This document shows positions 1 through 9,767 of a stretch of DNA of 64,000 nucleotides, piece by piece (the stretch's first letter is position 1; each line of letters opens with the position of its first letter). Below the pieces are notes generated by a model. It was not told where the DNA came from and ran no database searches. It saw nothing but the letters and a program-made list of their open reading frames with translations. Origin of the DNA: Paenibacillus eucommiae (GTDB lineage Bacteria; Bacillota; Bacilli; Paenibacillales; NBRC-103111). Position numbers and translations under genes: made by a program. The stretch lies in assembly GCF_017874215.1 (NCBI RefSeq), contig NZ_JAGGLB010000009.1:62001-126000 (forward strand), given 5' to 3'.

Positions 1-244
1 CGAATGGGTAGTTCGTGGAAAAATAATTTGCTGGTTGGCCTGTTGCTTTATCCAGCCATTCATCATTATAACCCCACACATTTACGTCGGAAAATTTGTT
101 TGATAGGGTCTGTCCATCTGACGAAAGATCAAACGAAACCGTTACATTACCTGCTGCATAAGCTTTATTCAAAGTTTCAGATGTGACAAGAGAAAAAAAA
201 CAAACCAATACTGAACAGAACAGCAAAATTAATTTTTTCTTCAT
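1..244 (-). CDS. Secreted protein, N-terminal part (cut by window edge)
   Basis: The first 81 codons of a leftward gene are present; the rest lies outside the window. The ATG at 244 follows an excellent AGGAGG site about seven bases upstream. The protein opens with MKKK, a hydrophobic core of about 18 residues and an AYA|A-type signal-peptidase site near residue 32, so it is probably exported. The mature start (VTVSFDLSSDGQTLS, then DVNVWGYNDEW) looks like the edge of a secreted carbohydrate-active protein. I cannot name a family from this fragment. It lies 172 bases downstream of the glycoside-hydrolase-like gene and is likely part of the same sugar-utilisation operon. Confidence 0.75.
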   Translation of the reverse strand, partial: MKKKLILLFCSVLVCFFSLVTSETLNKAYAAGNVTVSFDLSSDGQTLSNKFSDVNVWGYNDEWLDKATGQPANYFSTNYPF

Positions 245-311
245 CCTACTTCCTCCTCACATATTAAACAGGCTCTCGGCATTCGCCGAGGCAGATGTAG
301 CAAGGGTTTCC

Positions 312-404
312 CGATGCGGATCGCGGCTAGCAATCCGCGAAGCCGCATCGGCCCGGATGGAAGCTGAGTCCACAAATCTGGTTGTGGCGGCAAATCTTCC
401 ATCC
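312..404 (-). other. Two strong stem-loops between operon genes
   Basis: Two adjacent stem-loops fill the gap between the hydrolase gene and the secreted-protein gene. One pairs GATGCGG and TCGCGG with CCGCGA and CCGCATC (about 313-346). The other pairs GGATGGAAG at 355-363 with CTTCCATCC at 395-403. Neither is followed by a clear T-run in the direction of transcription. They may protect or process the operon mRNA rather than end it; that role is inference. Confidence 0.5.
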
Positions 405-416
405 CCTTTTAACCCT

Positions 417-2273
417 TCACCCGGATGTCAGTCTGCTTCCAAGTTTAGTTGAGTCGTCATCGTTCATCAGGTTGTCAAGTGTCAGGTTGATGACGTCCTC
501 ACGCCCCAAAAAGAAATCCAGCGCTTTGTCTGCAGTCGCGTGGATCCACAAGTTCAATGAAGCGCCCGGCCGGTGCAGATTCAGTTCCGACTGTACCCGC
601 TCATATACTGCAGTGAACTCTTTCTCCCATTCCTGGACTCTTGCATCAGTTTCGGCATTTGTCAGGTCTTGCTCCAGAACTGCCAGCTGTTCCAGACACA
701 ACTGCATCCGGCAACGCAGTTCCAGCAGCAGCCAGCGCCAGCCGTCACGCGCCCACGGCTTCAGCCGGTCGCGGATGGCGGCGACGGATTCATCCAACTG
801 CTGGGCCGATTTGCCTTGTCCGCTTCCGGTGAGGATATCCTCCATGTCGAATACGAGCTGCGCCGCTTCCTTTTCCACCTCGGCGCCGAAATAGAAGCGG
901 CAATATTCTTCGACGATCTGTTCGATCTTTGCTTCGGAATGCCACATCATCTGCGCCCAGAGCACCTTGTTCAAATCCTCGTACCGGCCTTCCGAATAAG
1001 GAAAGGCGCCCGCAAGCCCGGAGCTGAGCTCGGCGTACTCGGCGGCGAACCTGCGGGGTGCCGGATTGCCACCCTTTCCGCCCCATGGAACGCTGTCAAA
1101 CATGCTGATCTCCGGGAACAGCACTACCGGATGCCGGGCCGGCAGCACTCTGCCACCAAGTTTCCAGCGCCTTGCTTCTATCGCTCCGGCCATTACATAC
1201 TTGAACCATGAAGCCTCCTGCTTGTCGTCCTCCGCCAGGTAAGCGAAAAAAGCATCATCTTCGCCCTTGCGATGGCCTTCGAACCACCAAGCGCTTACAT
1301 TGACGTCGATACCGGGCACGGCCTCTTGCAGCGAATTCGCCAGTTCGCGATTCAGTTCCATGAAGGTACGCGGCCAAGGCAAACATTCCGGACAGTTGCA
1401 ACCTCCTTGATCGTAAGGCCACAGCCAGAACGATTGGACTTCAGCAAGCTCGGAGAAATACATCCGCTTGTTGTGGAGCACCATCGCACGCCCCTCCGGT
1501 TTAGAGGGGCAAATATCCGTGTCGTAACCGCCGAATACGCGGTCGCGCGACCTGAGCGGATGGTAGTCAAGCTCATCAAACGCGTTGGTGCGCAGCATTG
1601 CACGTCCCTGACCAACCTGCCCCAGAAAGCCTTCGTTGGATACGGCGGTGCGCCCTGTTCTCATCCCTACCTCACGGGCATAGGATTCGAACGTCTTCAG
1701 CCTCTCCAGCATCGGTCTGCCTTCCTCCAGAGAGCGGTAATGGGAAATATCGAACCAGACCAGTAGTTCGTTGACCCCCCATAACGCCAGATCCTCGAGG
1801 TAAGCTTGCACTTCTGCCAATTCCGCGTGGCAATACCAATTGCCGAAGTGGGTGGCAAAATAAATGCCGCGTACAGGTTTCTCCGGGCGGGAGACAAGGT
1901 CGAGTGCCGGAAACCGCCTGCCTTCCTCGCCGTCCGCGGTGAAATTGATCAGCCGCAGCAGCTTGCCCAGCCCGTACAACACGCCGCGTTCACTTAATGC
2001 AGCCACATATACGGGCAAATCGCTGTCGCCACTTTGGATCACGTAACCTTCTTCGCCCAAATCATCGGGAATAACAAGACTCCCTCGCGCGCAAGCTTCG
2101 CGAATCGTCTCCGAACTTAACGGGGTACCCGCTTCAATTAGCCGCGTGTGCCGCTGACCCTCTGGGTCAACGTCCGCACGACTGCCGCGGTCGCGGGCGC
2201 GATCCTGAAACAATCGCGCCGCTTTCGCTTCCAATTTTCCTGCCAGTCGACCTAGCGATACGTGCCAACTCAC
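417..2273 (-). CDS. Putative glycoside hydrolase with hexosaminidase-like N-terminal domain
   Basis: 618 residues, GTG start at 2273 preceded by AAAGGAGAAG. There is no signal peptide, so it is probably cytoplasmic. The N-terminal 120 residues carry the pattern VAALSERGVLYGLGKLLRL seen in the small domain that precedes the barrel in GH20/GH67-type enzymes. The middle part has barrel-like segments (RGIYFATHFGNWY, LALWGVNELLVWFD) and a CNCPEC-type cysteine cluster. It follows a sugar-binding lipoprotein and two permeases, so a role in cleaving an imported oligosaccharide is likely. Substrate and catalytic residues cannot be fixed by eye. Its base composition is clearly richer in GC than the transport genes upstream, which suggests the operon is a mosaic. 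Confidence 0.7.
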   Translation of the reverse strand: MSWHVSLGRLAGKLEAKAARLFQDRARDRGSRADVDPEGQRHTRLIEAGTPLSSETIREACARGSLVIPDDLGEEGYVIQSGDSDLPVYVAALSERGVLYGLGKLLRLINFTADGEEGRRFPALDLVSRPEKPVRGIYFATHFGNWYCHAELAEVQAYLEDLALWGVNELLVWFDISHYRSLEEGRPMLERLKTFESYAREVGMRTGRTAVSNEGFLGQVGQGRAMLRTNAFDELDYHPLRSRDRVFGGYDTDICPSKPEGRAMVLHNKRMYFSELAEVQSFWLWPYDQGGCNCPECLPWPRTFMELNRELANSLQEAVPGIDVNVSAWWFEGHRKGEDDAFFAYLAEDDKQEASWFKYVMAGAIEARRWKLGGRVLPARHPVVLFPEISMFDSVPWGGKGGNPAPRRFAAEYAELSSGLAGAFPYSEGRYEDLNKVLWAQMMWHSEAKIEQIVEEYCRFYFGAEVEKEAAQLVFDMEDILTGSGQGKSAQQLDESVAAIRDRLKPWARDGWRWLLLELRCRMQLCLEQLAVLEQDLTNAETDARVQEWEKEFTAVYERVQSELNLHRPGASLNLWIHATADKALDFFLGREDVINLTLDNLMNDDDSTKLGSRLTSG

Positions 2274-2302
2274 TTAATCTTCTCCTTTCCTTCACTTCAT
2301 TA

Positions 2303-4066
2303 TTATTTCAACAATTCGTATATCGGTGCCATTTTGATGGAAGATTCATCTGCTTTGGCTTTCCAGTACTGGAAAATCTCATCCGTCTTGAATTGATCCA
2401 ACCCTTTAATAAATTGCTCCTGAAGCTTGTTAAATTCATCATCGTCTTTCGCAGAAATGAGCTTAAATTCATTTTTGTAAATATAGGCTTGGAGATTGGT
2501 ATCATAAGTCTTCAGATCATCCGGCAGTTCACCCAGGTTGAATAGCGAGTTTGCCTTATAAGCTTTCACGTTGGAGGTATAAAGATCAAATAGAGTCTCT
2601 TTTCCATAATGCTCCAGCATGTCCTTATGAACAGGCTTTAGCTTATTCGCTATCGACTTATCTGACCATTCATACAGGTTAACTGCCGTATTGGTATTAG
2701 GGTCAATTGTAGCGCTGGCAAAGCCAACAAAGTGATGGAACACACCTGCACCGGTTTCCTTTTTGAATTCGTCATCGCCGCCCCGTTGAAGAAACTCATC
2801 CGTTGGCGTCGGTTTGCCGTTTTCCATGGTCCAGTTTACACCTTCAGGTCCATTCCATACGAGCCTTGAACCCTCGTAAGAGGAGAGGAAATCCAGCAGT
2901 TCCAAGGCTCTTTCCGGGTATTTACAGTTTTTGGAGATTGCATACACTCTCTCGCCACCAGGCAGCATATTTATTAATATATACTTATCCGTATGAAGTG
3001 CCGGGACCCCGACCATGCCTTTTTCCGGCATTCCTGCTTCCTCAAATCCTCTATTCACTTGATCGATGTCCCAACCTAAAGGCGTATATAGGTATCTTCC
3101 GGCTTTCAACTTATCTTCATAGGTGTCAGCTTTTTGTGAGAAAGAATCCGGATCCAGAATCCCCATCCGATTGGCTTTGTTGTAAAATCTCAGACTGCGC
3201 CAGAACATGCCATTCTTGTCGGTAAGTTCATTATTGGGAGACATCGTATTGCTTAGGATATCTGCTAACGCAAGCTTATCCCCGCCCGAAATGCCTACTT
3301 GTCCTTCAGCAAATGCAAGCGGACCTGCAAGCGCCCCATCCCCCCAACCTTGCACGTCGGCAAACCATCCACCCAAGGCGTAAACCTTCTTGCCGTCCTT
3401 TGTAGTAGGCTCAGCGTTCTGCATTTGCTGAAGTACATTCAAGAGATCCTCATCATAGTTTTCCAGTTTCGGATAACCCAGTTTCTTATAAAGATCCCAG
3501 CGGATAAAATGTCCCATAAGCTGCTGCGTGCCGGCATCCCAGGTTCCGCGATTCATGCCGATGGTATAGAGCTTACCATCCGTACTGTATTGCCTATTCA
3601 GTTCGACCATCGCTTTACCGGAATTATCGGACAAGATGTTCTTTCCATACTTTTCAATTAAGTCATCGAGCTCCTGGATTTGGCCGGCTTTCACCATTTG
3701 AGGAATTTGCTTCACCGGATCCGTAACAAGGAAGATGTCCGGCAAATCGTTGCTGGCAATTAACGCGTTCAGTTTTTGGGGCCAGTCATCACCGCCACCT
3801 ACCGAAGTAATATCCATCGTGATGCCCAGCTTGTCTTGAATATACTTGGCGACTGGGTCCTGGGCAATCCCGTTTGGCACACTGTTCAAGGTAAATGCGG
3901 CGATTTTCAATTTGACGGGCGGTTTGTTCTCAGCTTCTCCTTTCGTGGACTCGTTTGCGCCAGGTTCCGTGGACGACTTTACTTCGTCCGTCTTACCACC
4001 CGAGCATCCGGCCAGGGCGACAATCAAAATGATGGATACGATAATGAATAGCACTTTGTTCTTCAA
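2303..4066 (-). CDS. Sugar ABC transporter substrate-binding lipoprotein (LplA/YtcQ type)
   Basis: 587 residues, TTG start at 4066 after GGGGGA. A type II signal peptide ends in LAGC with the lipidated cysteine at residue 21, followed by a Ser/Glu/Lys-rich linker (about 22-50) and an extracellular solute-binding domain (family 1 fold). Motifs such as NDLPDIFLVTDP and the C-terminal FDKFK-like region match the large 500-600 residue binding proteins that partner LplB/LplC permeases. It captures an oligosaccharide outside the cell and delivers it to the permeases encoded just upstream (4134-6009). Family assignment is firm; substrate is unknown. Confidence 0.9.
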   Translation of the reverse strand: MKNKVLFIIVSIILIVALAGCSGGKTDEVKSSTEPGANESTKGEAENKPPVKLKIAAFTLNSVPNGIAQDPVAKYIQDKLGITMDITSVGGGDDWPQKLNALIASNDLPDIFLVTDPVKQIPQMVKAGQIQELDDLIEKYGKNILSDNSGKAMVELNRQYSTDGKLYTIGMNRGTWDAGTQQLMGHFIRWDLYKKLGYPKLENYDEDLLNVLQQMQNAEPTTKDGKKVYALGGWFADVQGWGDGALAGPLAFAEGQVGISGGDKLALADILSNTMSPNNELTDKNGMFWRSLRFYNKANRMGILDPDSFSQKADTYEDKLKAGRYLYTPLGWDIDQVNRGFEEAGMPEKGMVGVPALHTDKYILINMLPGGERVYAISKNCKYPERALELLDFLSSYEGSRLVWNGPEGVNWTMENGKPTPTDEFLQRGGDDEFKKETGAGVFHHFVGFASATIDPNTNTAVNLYEWSDKSIANKLKPVHKDMLEHYGKETLFDLYTSNVKAYKANSLFNLGELPDDLKTYDTNLQAYIYKNEFKLISAKDDDEFNKLQEQFIKGLDQFKTDEIFQYWKAKADESSIKMAPIYELLK

Positions 4067-4133
4067 GGCAAATCCCCCAATTCCTGATTTTTTTATAAAA
4101 ACAGTCTTCGCAGACCATTCTTATCGAAATGAA

Positions 4134-5021
4134 CTATCCCTTAACCGCACCCAACATGATCCCTTTGACAAAATACTTCTGCATCAGTGGATAAACGACA
4201 AGAATGGGCAGCACAGTGATCACCGTCATAGCATGCTTGATGGAGGTAGCTGTCACATGTGCGGAACTAGACATAGACGCAGCAGTAGTGGAACTTGCTG
4301 ACGACTGCAGCATATTCGCCATGTTCGATTGAAGATTCCTATATAATAGAAGTTGAAGCGTATCCAAACGGCTGTCGCTCACCAAGTAAAAGTTGTCGGC
4401 CCAAGAGTTCCATTGGTTTACGGCCGTAAATACGGCAATACAGGCGACAATCGGCATAGACAGCGGAAAAATGATTTTGGTAAAAATCGTGAGGGTGCCG
4501 GCGCCATCCACCTCTGCCGATTCCTCCAGGGAGGTTGGCAGCGATTCTATGTATGTTTTAATCAAAATAATAAAGAATGCAGAAATCATGCTTGGCAATA
4601 CGTAAAGCAGAAAGTTATTTTTCAGATGGAGCTCTTTCATGATCATGTACCAAGGAATCAATCCTGAATTGAAGAACATGGTGAAAATAAAAAATCGATA
4701 GATCCATTTGCGACAGGGCATATGCTTCTTGGTAACCAAGTATCCAACAAAAGTACAACTCATAACCGTCAGGACGGTTCCAACAATCGTTCGCGCAACG
4801 GAAATGAACACGCTATGGTAGAGATTCGGTATGTGTGACAATTGTTGATAAGCCGCCCAAGTGATGTTCTTTGGAATGAAGTACACCCCATTCGCGATAT
4901 CTGCGGGATTGCTCAAGGAATTGATTATGATATAGTAGAACGGGTATATACAGGAAAACGAAAAGAGCAGCAATAATCCTGAATTAATCATTTGAAATAA
5001 CGAATTTTTAATTTTCTCCAA
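4134..5021 (-). CDS. Sugar ABC transporter permease (LplC/YtcP type)
   Basis: 295 residues with six predicted membrane helices. TTG start at 5021 follows AAGGTG by eight bases. The cytoplasmic EAA loop is clear: EESAEVDGAGTLTIFTKIIFP, about residues 170-190, the docking site for the ATPase. The C-terminus ends VKGIMLGAVKG, typical of the CUT1 permease group (MalG-like). It pairs with the permease at 5053-6009. No ATPase gene is present, so the pair probably uses a shared MsmX-type ATPase encoded elsewhere, as known for LplABC-like systems. Confidence 0.9.
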   Translation of the reverse strand: MEKIKNSLFQMINSGLLLLFSFSCIYPFYYIIINSLSNPADIANGVYFIPKNITWAAYQQLSHIPNLYHSVFISVARTIVGTVLTVMSCTFVGYLVTKKHMPCRKWIYRFFIFTMFFNSGLIPWYMIMKELHLKNNFLLYVLPSMISAFFIILIKTYIESLPTSLEESAEVDGAGTLTIFTKIIFPLSMPIVACIAVFTAVNQWNSWADNFYLVSDSRLDTLQLLLYRNLQSNMANMLQSSASSTTAASMSSSAHVTATSIKHAMTVITVLPILVVYPLMQKYFVKGIMLGAVKG

Positions 5022-5052
5022 TGTAGAAACACCTTCTTCGCTTTGTTCATGT

Positions 5053-6009
5053 TTAAATAATGGTCTCTTTCCTCACGACTTTGGATAAAAGGTTGGCAAG
5101 CAGCAGCAGGGCAATACTTATAACCGATTTGAAGATTCCCATAGCCGTTGAAAAGGAATATTCTGCGTTGGCGATACCCATCCGATAAATATAAGTATCA
5201 AAAACTTCTAGCTTGCTGATATTCATCGGATTCTGAAACACGTAATACTGCTCGAAACCATTGCTGAGTATGTTGGAAATGGAGAGCAGCAGCAGGACAA
5301 AAAAAGTGGGGATAATGCCAGGGATTGTAATGTGCCATATTTTCTGAAACCTCCCTGCGCCATCCACCTTGGCTGCGTTATACAGTTCCTGGTCGATGCC
5401 CACAATTGCGGCAATATAAATAATAGCTCCCCAGCCCGTTCCTTTCCATAACCCAATCAGCAGTTGAATGTACCATGCATAGGTATCGCTAATTAATGGT
5501 TCCAATGGTTTTTGAATCAAGTGTGTATCCAGCAATACTTTGTTGATCAGTCCGTCTCCTGAAGAGAACAAAGCGAAAAACACCGCATAAACCAAGATCC
5601 AAGATATAAAATTGGGGATAGAAGCGACGGTTTGAATGAACCTCGATAAAATTGGAATCCGCATCTCTGTAAGCGCAATCGCAAAGATAACCGGAATCGG
5701 TGCGGTGGCAAGGCCAAGAAAGCTTAACGCCAACGTATTTTGAATGACTTGAACAAAATCATTGCCACCAGAGAAAATGATTTCGAAATATTTCCAGCCA
5801 ACAAACGTCTGCTTATACAAAGGCACCCCTGGGATATAGTCAACAAACGCAAAGGACCATCCGAAAAGAGGCAGGTAATAAAACACAAAGGTAATGATAA
5901 GGAACGGCAAAATCAAGAGGAACAACTTGACTTTTGTCTTTGTTTTGCCTGTTAATCCCACTCCCCTGTTTGGCTCGATGTTCTTCATTGATTCATTTAT
6001 CATTGTCAC
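5053..6009 (-). CDS. Sugar ABC transporter permease (LplB/YteP type)
   Basis: 318 residues, the first gene of the leftward transport operon. The GTG at 6009 sits six bases after GGAGG; an ATG at 6003 is an alternative. It has six predicted helices, the N-terminal segment LFLLILPFLIITFVFYYLPLFGWS, and an EAA loop (LYNAAKVDGAGRFQKIWHITIP, about residues 210-230). It forms the membrane channel with the 4134-5021 permease. The promoter region upstream is shared with the divergent kinase gene and contains a near-match to a CcpA cre box. Confidence 0.9.
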   Translation of the reverse strand: MTMINESMKNIEPNRGVGLTGKTKTKVKLFLLILPFLIITFVFYYLPLFGWSFAFVDYIPGVPLYKQTFVGWKYFEIIFSGGNDFVQVIQNTLALSFLGLATAPIPVIFAIALTEMRIPILSRFIQTVASIPNFISWILVYAVFFALFSSGDGLINKVLLDTHLIQKPLEPLISDTYAWYIQLLIGLWKGTGWGAIIYIAAIVGIDQELYNAAKVDGAGRFQKIWHITIPGIIPTFFVLLLLSISNILSNGFEQYYVFQNPMNISKLEVFDTYIYRMGIANAEYSFSTAMGIFKSVISIALLLLANLLSKVVRKETII

Positions 6010-6026
6010 TCAATACCTCCGATACG

Positions 6027-6041
6027 TTGTAAGCGATTTCC
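6027..6041 (-). promoter_or_regulatory. Candidate cre (CcpA) site
   Basis: TTGTAAGCGATTTCC matches the Bacillus cre consensus WTGNAANCGNWNNCW at 14 of 15 positions. It lies 18-32 bases upstream of the permease start, within the likely leader of the sugar operon, where carbon-catabolite repression would make sense. Based on consensus matching only. Confidence 0.45.
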
Positions 6042-6226
6042 CTATCCCTATTCGTATTATATAGTCAAATGACTACATTCAACCATTACAATGATTTTGG
6101 CTTATTTACAAAAATTATGGATATCCCTGTTTTTCATTCGTAACTAGTTATCCAACGTGTTCAAAAGCGAAATCGAATATGTTATAGTATGTCTAAATAA
6201 ATATAGTCTGTTGAAATGGTGATTTT

Positions 6227-8116
6227 ATGATTCGAGTATGGATTGCCAAGTATATAAAAAGTCGTTTCTTAAACAAGCTGCTGCTCCTGAACTCACTCAT
6301 TATCATAAGCACTGTAAGTATTTTGGTCTTCTTCATCTTTTATTATATTTCGAACACCCTCAAGGAGCAGGCGATTAGCTACAATAGCCAAATCCTTCAA
6401 TCGGTGAGCTCCTATTTCCTTGATCAAAATAAAACTTTCAAGAAAACGATGAATTACATATATTATGGTGATTTGTTGGAGAATAGCGGAGGGTACTCGG
6501 TCATTCAGGCATTCCAGGATGTGAACCAATACAGGCAATCCGATCCATCTGACAAATCTGCTATTTCTTCAGAAATCGTAGAAAAAACCGCCTACATCTA
6601 TCATTTTATGACATCAAGGGCGTTGCCTAGCGATACGCATATGTCAGACATGCTATTAGTTAATCCATCTTTTGATCTCCAATTATCTACTGGCCGGAAC
6701 GGGAGACTTACCCGATATGTACCCACGATCCGCGATTTTATTGACAATTCCAGATCAGATGCTCATATCAACTCCCAAAGAATTCACTATATTCCTTCTT
6801 TCAGCAAAACAACTGGGCGGGACCCTAAATTCATGTACGCCATATACGATTATCTCAGGGATCCGAACGATCCTTCCCTGTATGTAGGGTATATGTTGTC
6901 AACTTACGATGCTGACTCGGTCAAATCTGCCTACGAAAGATTTAATTTAAATTTGACAGGCATCATTCTAATTTTAACTAACGATGGAGACATTATATTT
7001 GATTCTTCAGGCCAATTTTATGGCAAGCCATTTCCTTATAAAGAAATCATAACTTCCCCAAATCGTTCCACAATAATCAATAACTCCATTGTCGATATTT
7101 ATAGAGATGAAGACTATGGATTTGCCGTCATTGGAATCATTCCCAAATCGGATCTGTACAAGGGTATACATAAGTTCACCCAAGTAATTTTATCTACCAC
7201 TTTTGCCTGTTTGATTGTCATCTTATTATTATCCTTTTTTGGAACTTCAATCTTTTCCAAACGCCTAGCTAATGTTTTGCATACCATCAAAGAAATTCAA
7301 AGAGGGAATCTTTCCGCCCGAGTCAACTTTAAGGATAGGAACGACGAAGTAGGGCTAATCTCATACAACTTGAACATTATGAGCGAGAAACTGGAGGATT
7401 ACATCGGGCGGGAATTAGCTTTGGAATTGCGGCGTAAGGAAGCAGAGTTAAAACAAAAGACGGCTGAGCTCTATGCGCTGCAGTCTCAGATTAACCCTCA
7501 TTTTCTTTATAACACTTTGGAAACGATAAGAATGACGGCCATCATCACTCAAGATCAAACCGTTAGCCAAATGATTAAAATTCTCGCCAAATTGATTCGC
7601 AGCAGCATTAAGGATGAGATGATGATTTCGATCGATGATGAATTGCGTTATTGCCGCTCTTTTCTTGAACTATATAGTTTACGGTTTGGGGAACTATTGG
7701 AAGTGATCATTGACATCGAAGACGAAATATTGCCATACGGAATCCCCAAACATTTGTTGCAACCTATCATTGAGAATACAATCTTCCATGGCATTAATTT
7801 AAACAAAAACGACAATGTGATTACGGTTAAAGGAAGCAAAGTGAATGATTACATCGTGTTGTCAGTTTCGGACAATGGCCATGGAATGGATGCCACGCGT
7901 TTAGCTTCCATTACCAATAAGTTGAAAAACCTGCATATGTACAGTCAAGAGAGTATTGGCCTTATGAATGTCGAATCCAGAACGAGGCTTATCTACGGGG
8001 ATAATTGCGGTTTGCAAATTAAAAGTAGCCATCACATGGGAACCGAAGTCATTCTAACGATTCTCGCATTAACGAAGGAGGAGCTGTTTGAACATGTACA
8101 AGGTTTTGATCGTTGA
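6227..8116 (+). CDS. Sensor histidine kinase, YesM type
   Basis: 629 residues. One membrane helix at about 19-41, a large extracellular sensor region to about 310, a second helix at about 315-338 and a HAMP linker to about 392. The His_kinase (PF06580) box reads QINPHFLYNTLE with the phospho-accepting histidine at 425. The HATPase domain has an N box (QPIIENTIFHGI, about 510-521) and DNGHGM near 548. It is divergent from the sugar operon and overlaps the response regulator gene, so the pair probably senses an extracellular sugar and activates the transport genes. YesM/YesN-type pairs beside LplABC-like transporters are typical in Paenibacillus. Confidence 0.92.
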   Translation: MIRVWIAKYIKSRFLNKLLLLNSLIIISTVSILVFFIFYYISNTLKEQAISYNSQILQSVSSYFLDQNKTFKKTMNYIYYGDLLENSGGYSVIQAFQDVNQYRQSDPSDKSAISSEIVEKTAYIYHFMTSRALPSDTHMSDMLLVNPSFDLQLSTGRNGRLTRYVPTIRDFIDNSRSDAHINSQRIHYIPSFSKTTGRDPKFMYAIYDYLRDPNDPSLYVGYMLSTYDADSVKSAYERFNLNLTGIILILTNDGDIIFDSSGQFYGKPFPYKEIITSPNRSTIINNSIVDIYRDEDYGFAVIGIIPKSDLYKGIHKFTQVILSTTFACLIVILLLSFFGTSIFSKRLANVLHTIKEIQRGNLSARVNFKDRNDEVGLISYNLNIMSEKLEDYIGRELALELRRKEAELKQKTAELYALQSQINPHFLYNTLETIRMTAIITQDQTVSQMIKILAKLIRSSIKDEMMISIDDELRYCRSFLELYSLRFGELLEVIIDIEDEILPYGIPKHLLQPIIENTIFHGINLNKNDNVITVKGSKVNDYIVLSVSDNGHGMDATRLASITNKLKNLHMYSQESIGLMNVESRTRLIYGDNCGLQIKSSHHMGTEVILTILALTKEELFEHVQGFDR

Positions 8117-9704
8117 TGACGAGATGTTGATCCTTAAAGGTTTGCAGTATGTAATTAACTGGGAGGAGCATGGCGCTGAGATTGTTGCCAGTGCCAAAGA
8201 CGGTATTGAAGCTATGGAAATCGTCGAACAAACCATGATCCACATTATGATTACCGATATCAAAATGCCAAATATGGATGGTTTGGAGCTGATCAGGACA
8301 ATCCGAAGAAAAGGTCTGAATATCAAGATTGTCATATTAAGCAGCTACGACGACTTTGAATTTGTTAAAGAAGCATCAAAATTAGGCATTGAAAATTATT
8401 TGTTAAAACCTGTAGAAGAAGAAGAACTGTCAGATACAATCCTCCACTCCATCAAAAAAATCGATCAGGAGCTGCAGTTGGATATTCAGAACAGGCAAAA
8501 TTACAATATTGTCAAAGAAAATATACTCAACCGATGGGTCACTCATTCCATTCGGAATGACGAGCTTGTAGACCGTGCTGGTTTTCTTCAGATTAAGCTT
8601 AATTATAACATGTACATGGCATGCATCATTAGTCGTTTAAGTCATTCAAAATTATCGATTCATGATGTGAAGCAAGATCATTCATCATTTTCCACACTTA
8701 ATATTTGTCAAGAAATTCTGGGGCCTAGCGGGAATCCAATTCTCTTCAATAGTTTGAGCGGTGACCTTATTATAATATTTGCTTGGAATCATGGCCAAAT
8801 CGATGAAGATCAAATTCATATGCTGTTGGAACTATGCATACAAAAAATCAATCAATTTTTGAAAATGGATGTTTGTATTGCTCTTGGCTCCATCGAGAAA
8901 GGATACCAATTACTCCACAAAAGCTACCAGCATGCCTATACACTTAAAGATTATCGTTTACTGCCACCTAATTCAGTTACTAATTATGAACAATTAAAGA
9001 AAAATATGGTGAAATTTAATGATGATTTTACCATTGATTATGAATCGTTAAAGAGTTTTATAATTTCCAATAACAAAACAGAGGCGTTCCTATGCATCGA
9101 TTCCATCTTTGAGAGGCTTAAGCACAGGGCGGACGTCACCCCTGAATATGTCCTAGGTCTTACGATGGAAATATTGATCCATATATTTGGCACGCTCCAA
9201 TTCCCTGGTACTCATGTGGATGAAATCCATCGTCGCACAGGTCATGCTCTATTCGATATTTTGCGCACGCATCAAAAAACCGATCTATCTGAATGGCTGA
9301 AACTGTTTATTGGTAATTACATGGACCATTTGGAAATGACATATGAAAACATTCACCCCACAATCAAAACCATTCTGGCATACATCGATGATCATTACGC
9401 TCAAGAAATGTCGCTCAAAACCCTCTCAGATACGTTTAACGTCAATGCCGCTTATCTGGGCCAATTGTTTAAAAAAACAACTGGAGATATGTTCTCCAAT
9501 TACCTAAACCGTATAAGGGTCGAAAAATCCAAGGAATTGCTCGCTCAGACTACTTTGAAATCAAATCAAATTTCTACTATGATTGGTTTCACTAATGTCA
9601 CCTATTTTTCGAATATTTTTAAAAAGCACGTAGGTGTTTATCCGATTGAATACAGAAAAGCCTTATCCAGGGTCACGAAACCCACATCTCAAACGCAGCA
9701 TTAA
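8088..9704 (+). CDS. Response regulator with AraC-type DNA-binding domain, YesN type
   Basis: 538 residues. The receiver domain covers about 1-120: acidic pair D10/D11, phosphorylated aspartate D57 in MITDIKMP, and LLKP lysine near 105. A central helical region of about 300 residues follows, then two AraC helix-turn-helix motifs at about 435-530 (MSLKTLSDTFNVNAAYLGQLFK and QISTMIGFTNVTYFSNIFKKHVG). The gene overlaps the kinase gene by 29 bases, indicating translational coupling. AAGGAGGAG at 8075-8083 can serve the TTG at 8088 or the ATG at 8094. It probably binds the promoter region at 6010-6226. Confidence 0.92.
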   Translation: MNMYKVLIVDDEMLILKGLQYVINWEEHGAEIVASAKDGIEAMEIVEQTMIHIMITDIKMPNMDGLELIRTIRRKGLNIKIVILSSYDDFEFVKEASKLGIENYLLKPVEEEELSDTILHSIKKIDQELQLDIQNRQNYNIVKENILNRWVTHSIRNDELVDRAGFLQIKLNYNMYMACIISRLSHSKLSIHDVKQDHSSFSTLNICQEILGPSGNPILFNSLSGDLIIIFAWNHGQIDEDQIHMLLELCIQKINQFLKMDVCIALGSIEKGYQLLHKSYQHAYTLKDYRLLPPNSVTNYEQLKKNMVKFNDDFTIDYESLKSFIISNNKTEAFLCIDSIFERLKHRADVTPEYVLGLTMEILIHIFGTLQFPGTHVDEIHRRTGHALFDILRTHQKTDLSEWLKLFIGNYMDHLEMTYENIHPTIKTILAYIDDHYAQEMSLKTLSDTFNVNAAYLGQLFKKTTGDMFSNYLNRIRVEKSKELLAQTTLKSNQISTMIGFTNVTYFSNIFKKHVGVYPIEYRKALSRVTKPTSQTQH

Positions 9705-9713
9705 CCACTGTGG

Positions 9714-9757
9714 CAAAGGCATCGCTCCTCTTCGAGATAGAAGGGATTGATGCCTTT
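9714..9757 (+). terminator. Rho-independent terminator after the response regulator
   Basis: AAAGGCATC pairs with GATGCCTTT across a loop, followed by a T-run. It lies between the convergent response regulator and MerR-type genes and could serve both strands. Confidence 0.75.
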
Positions 9758-9767
9758 TTGTATAGCG

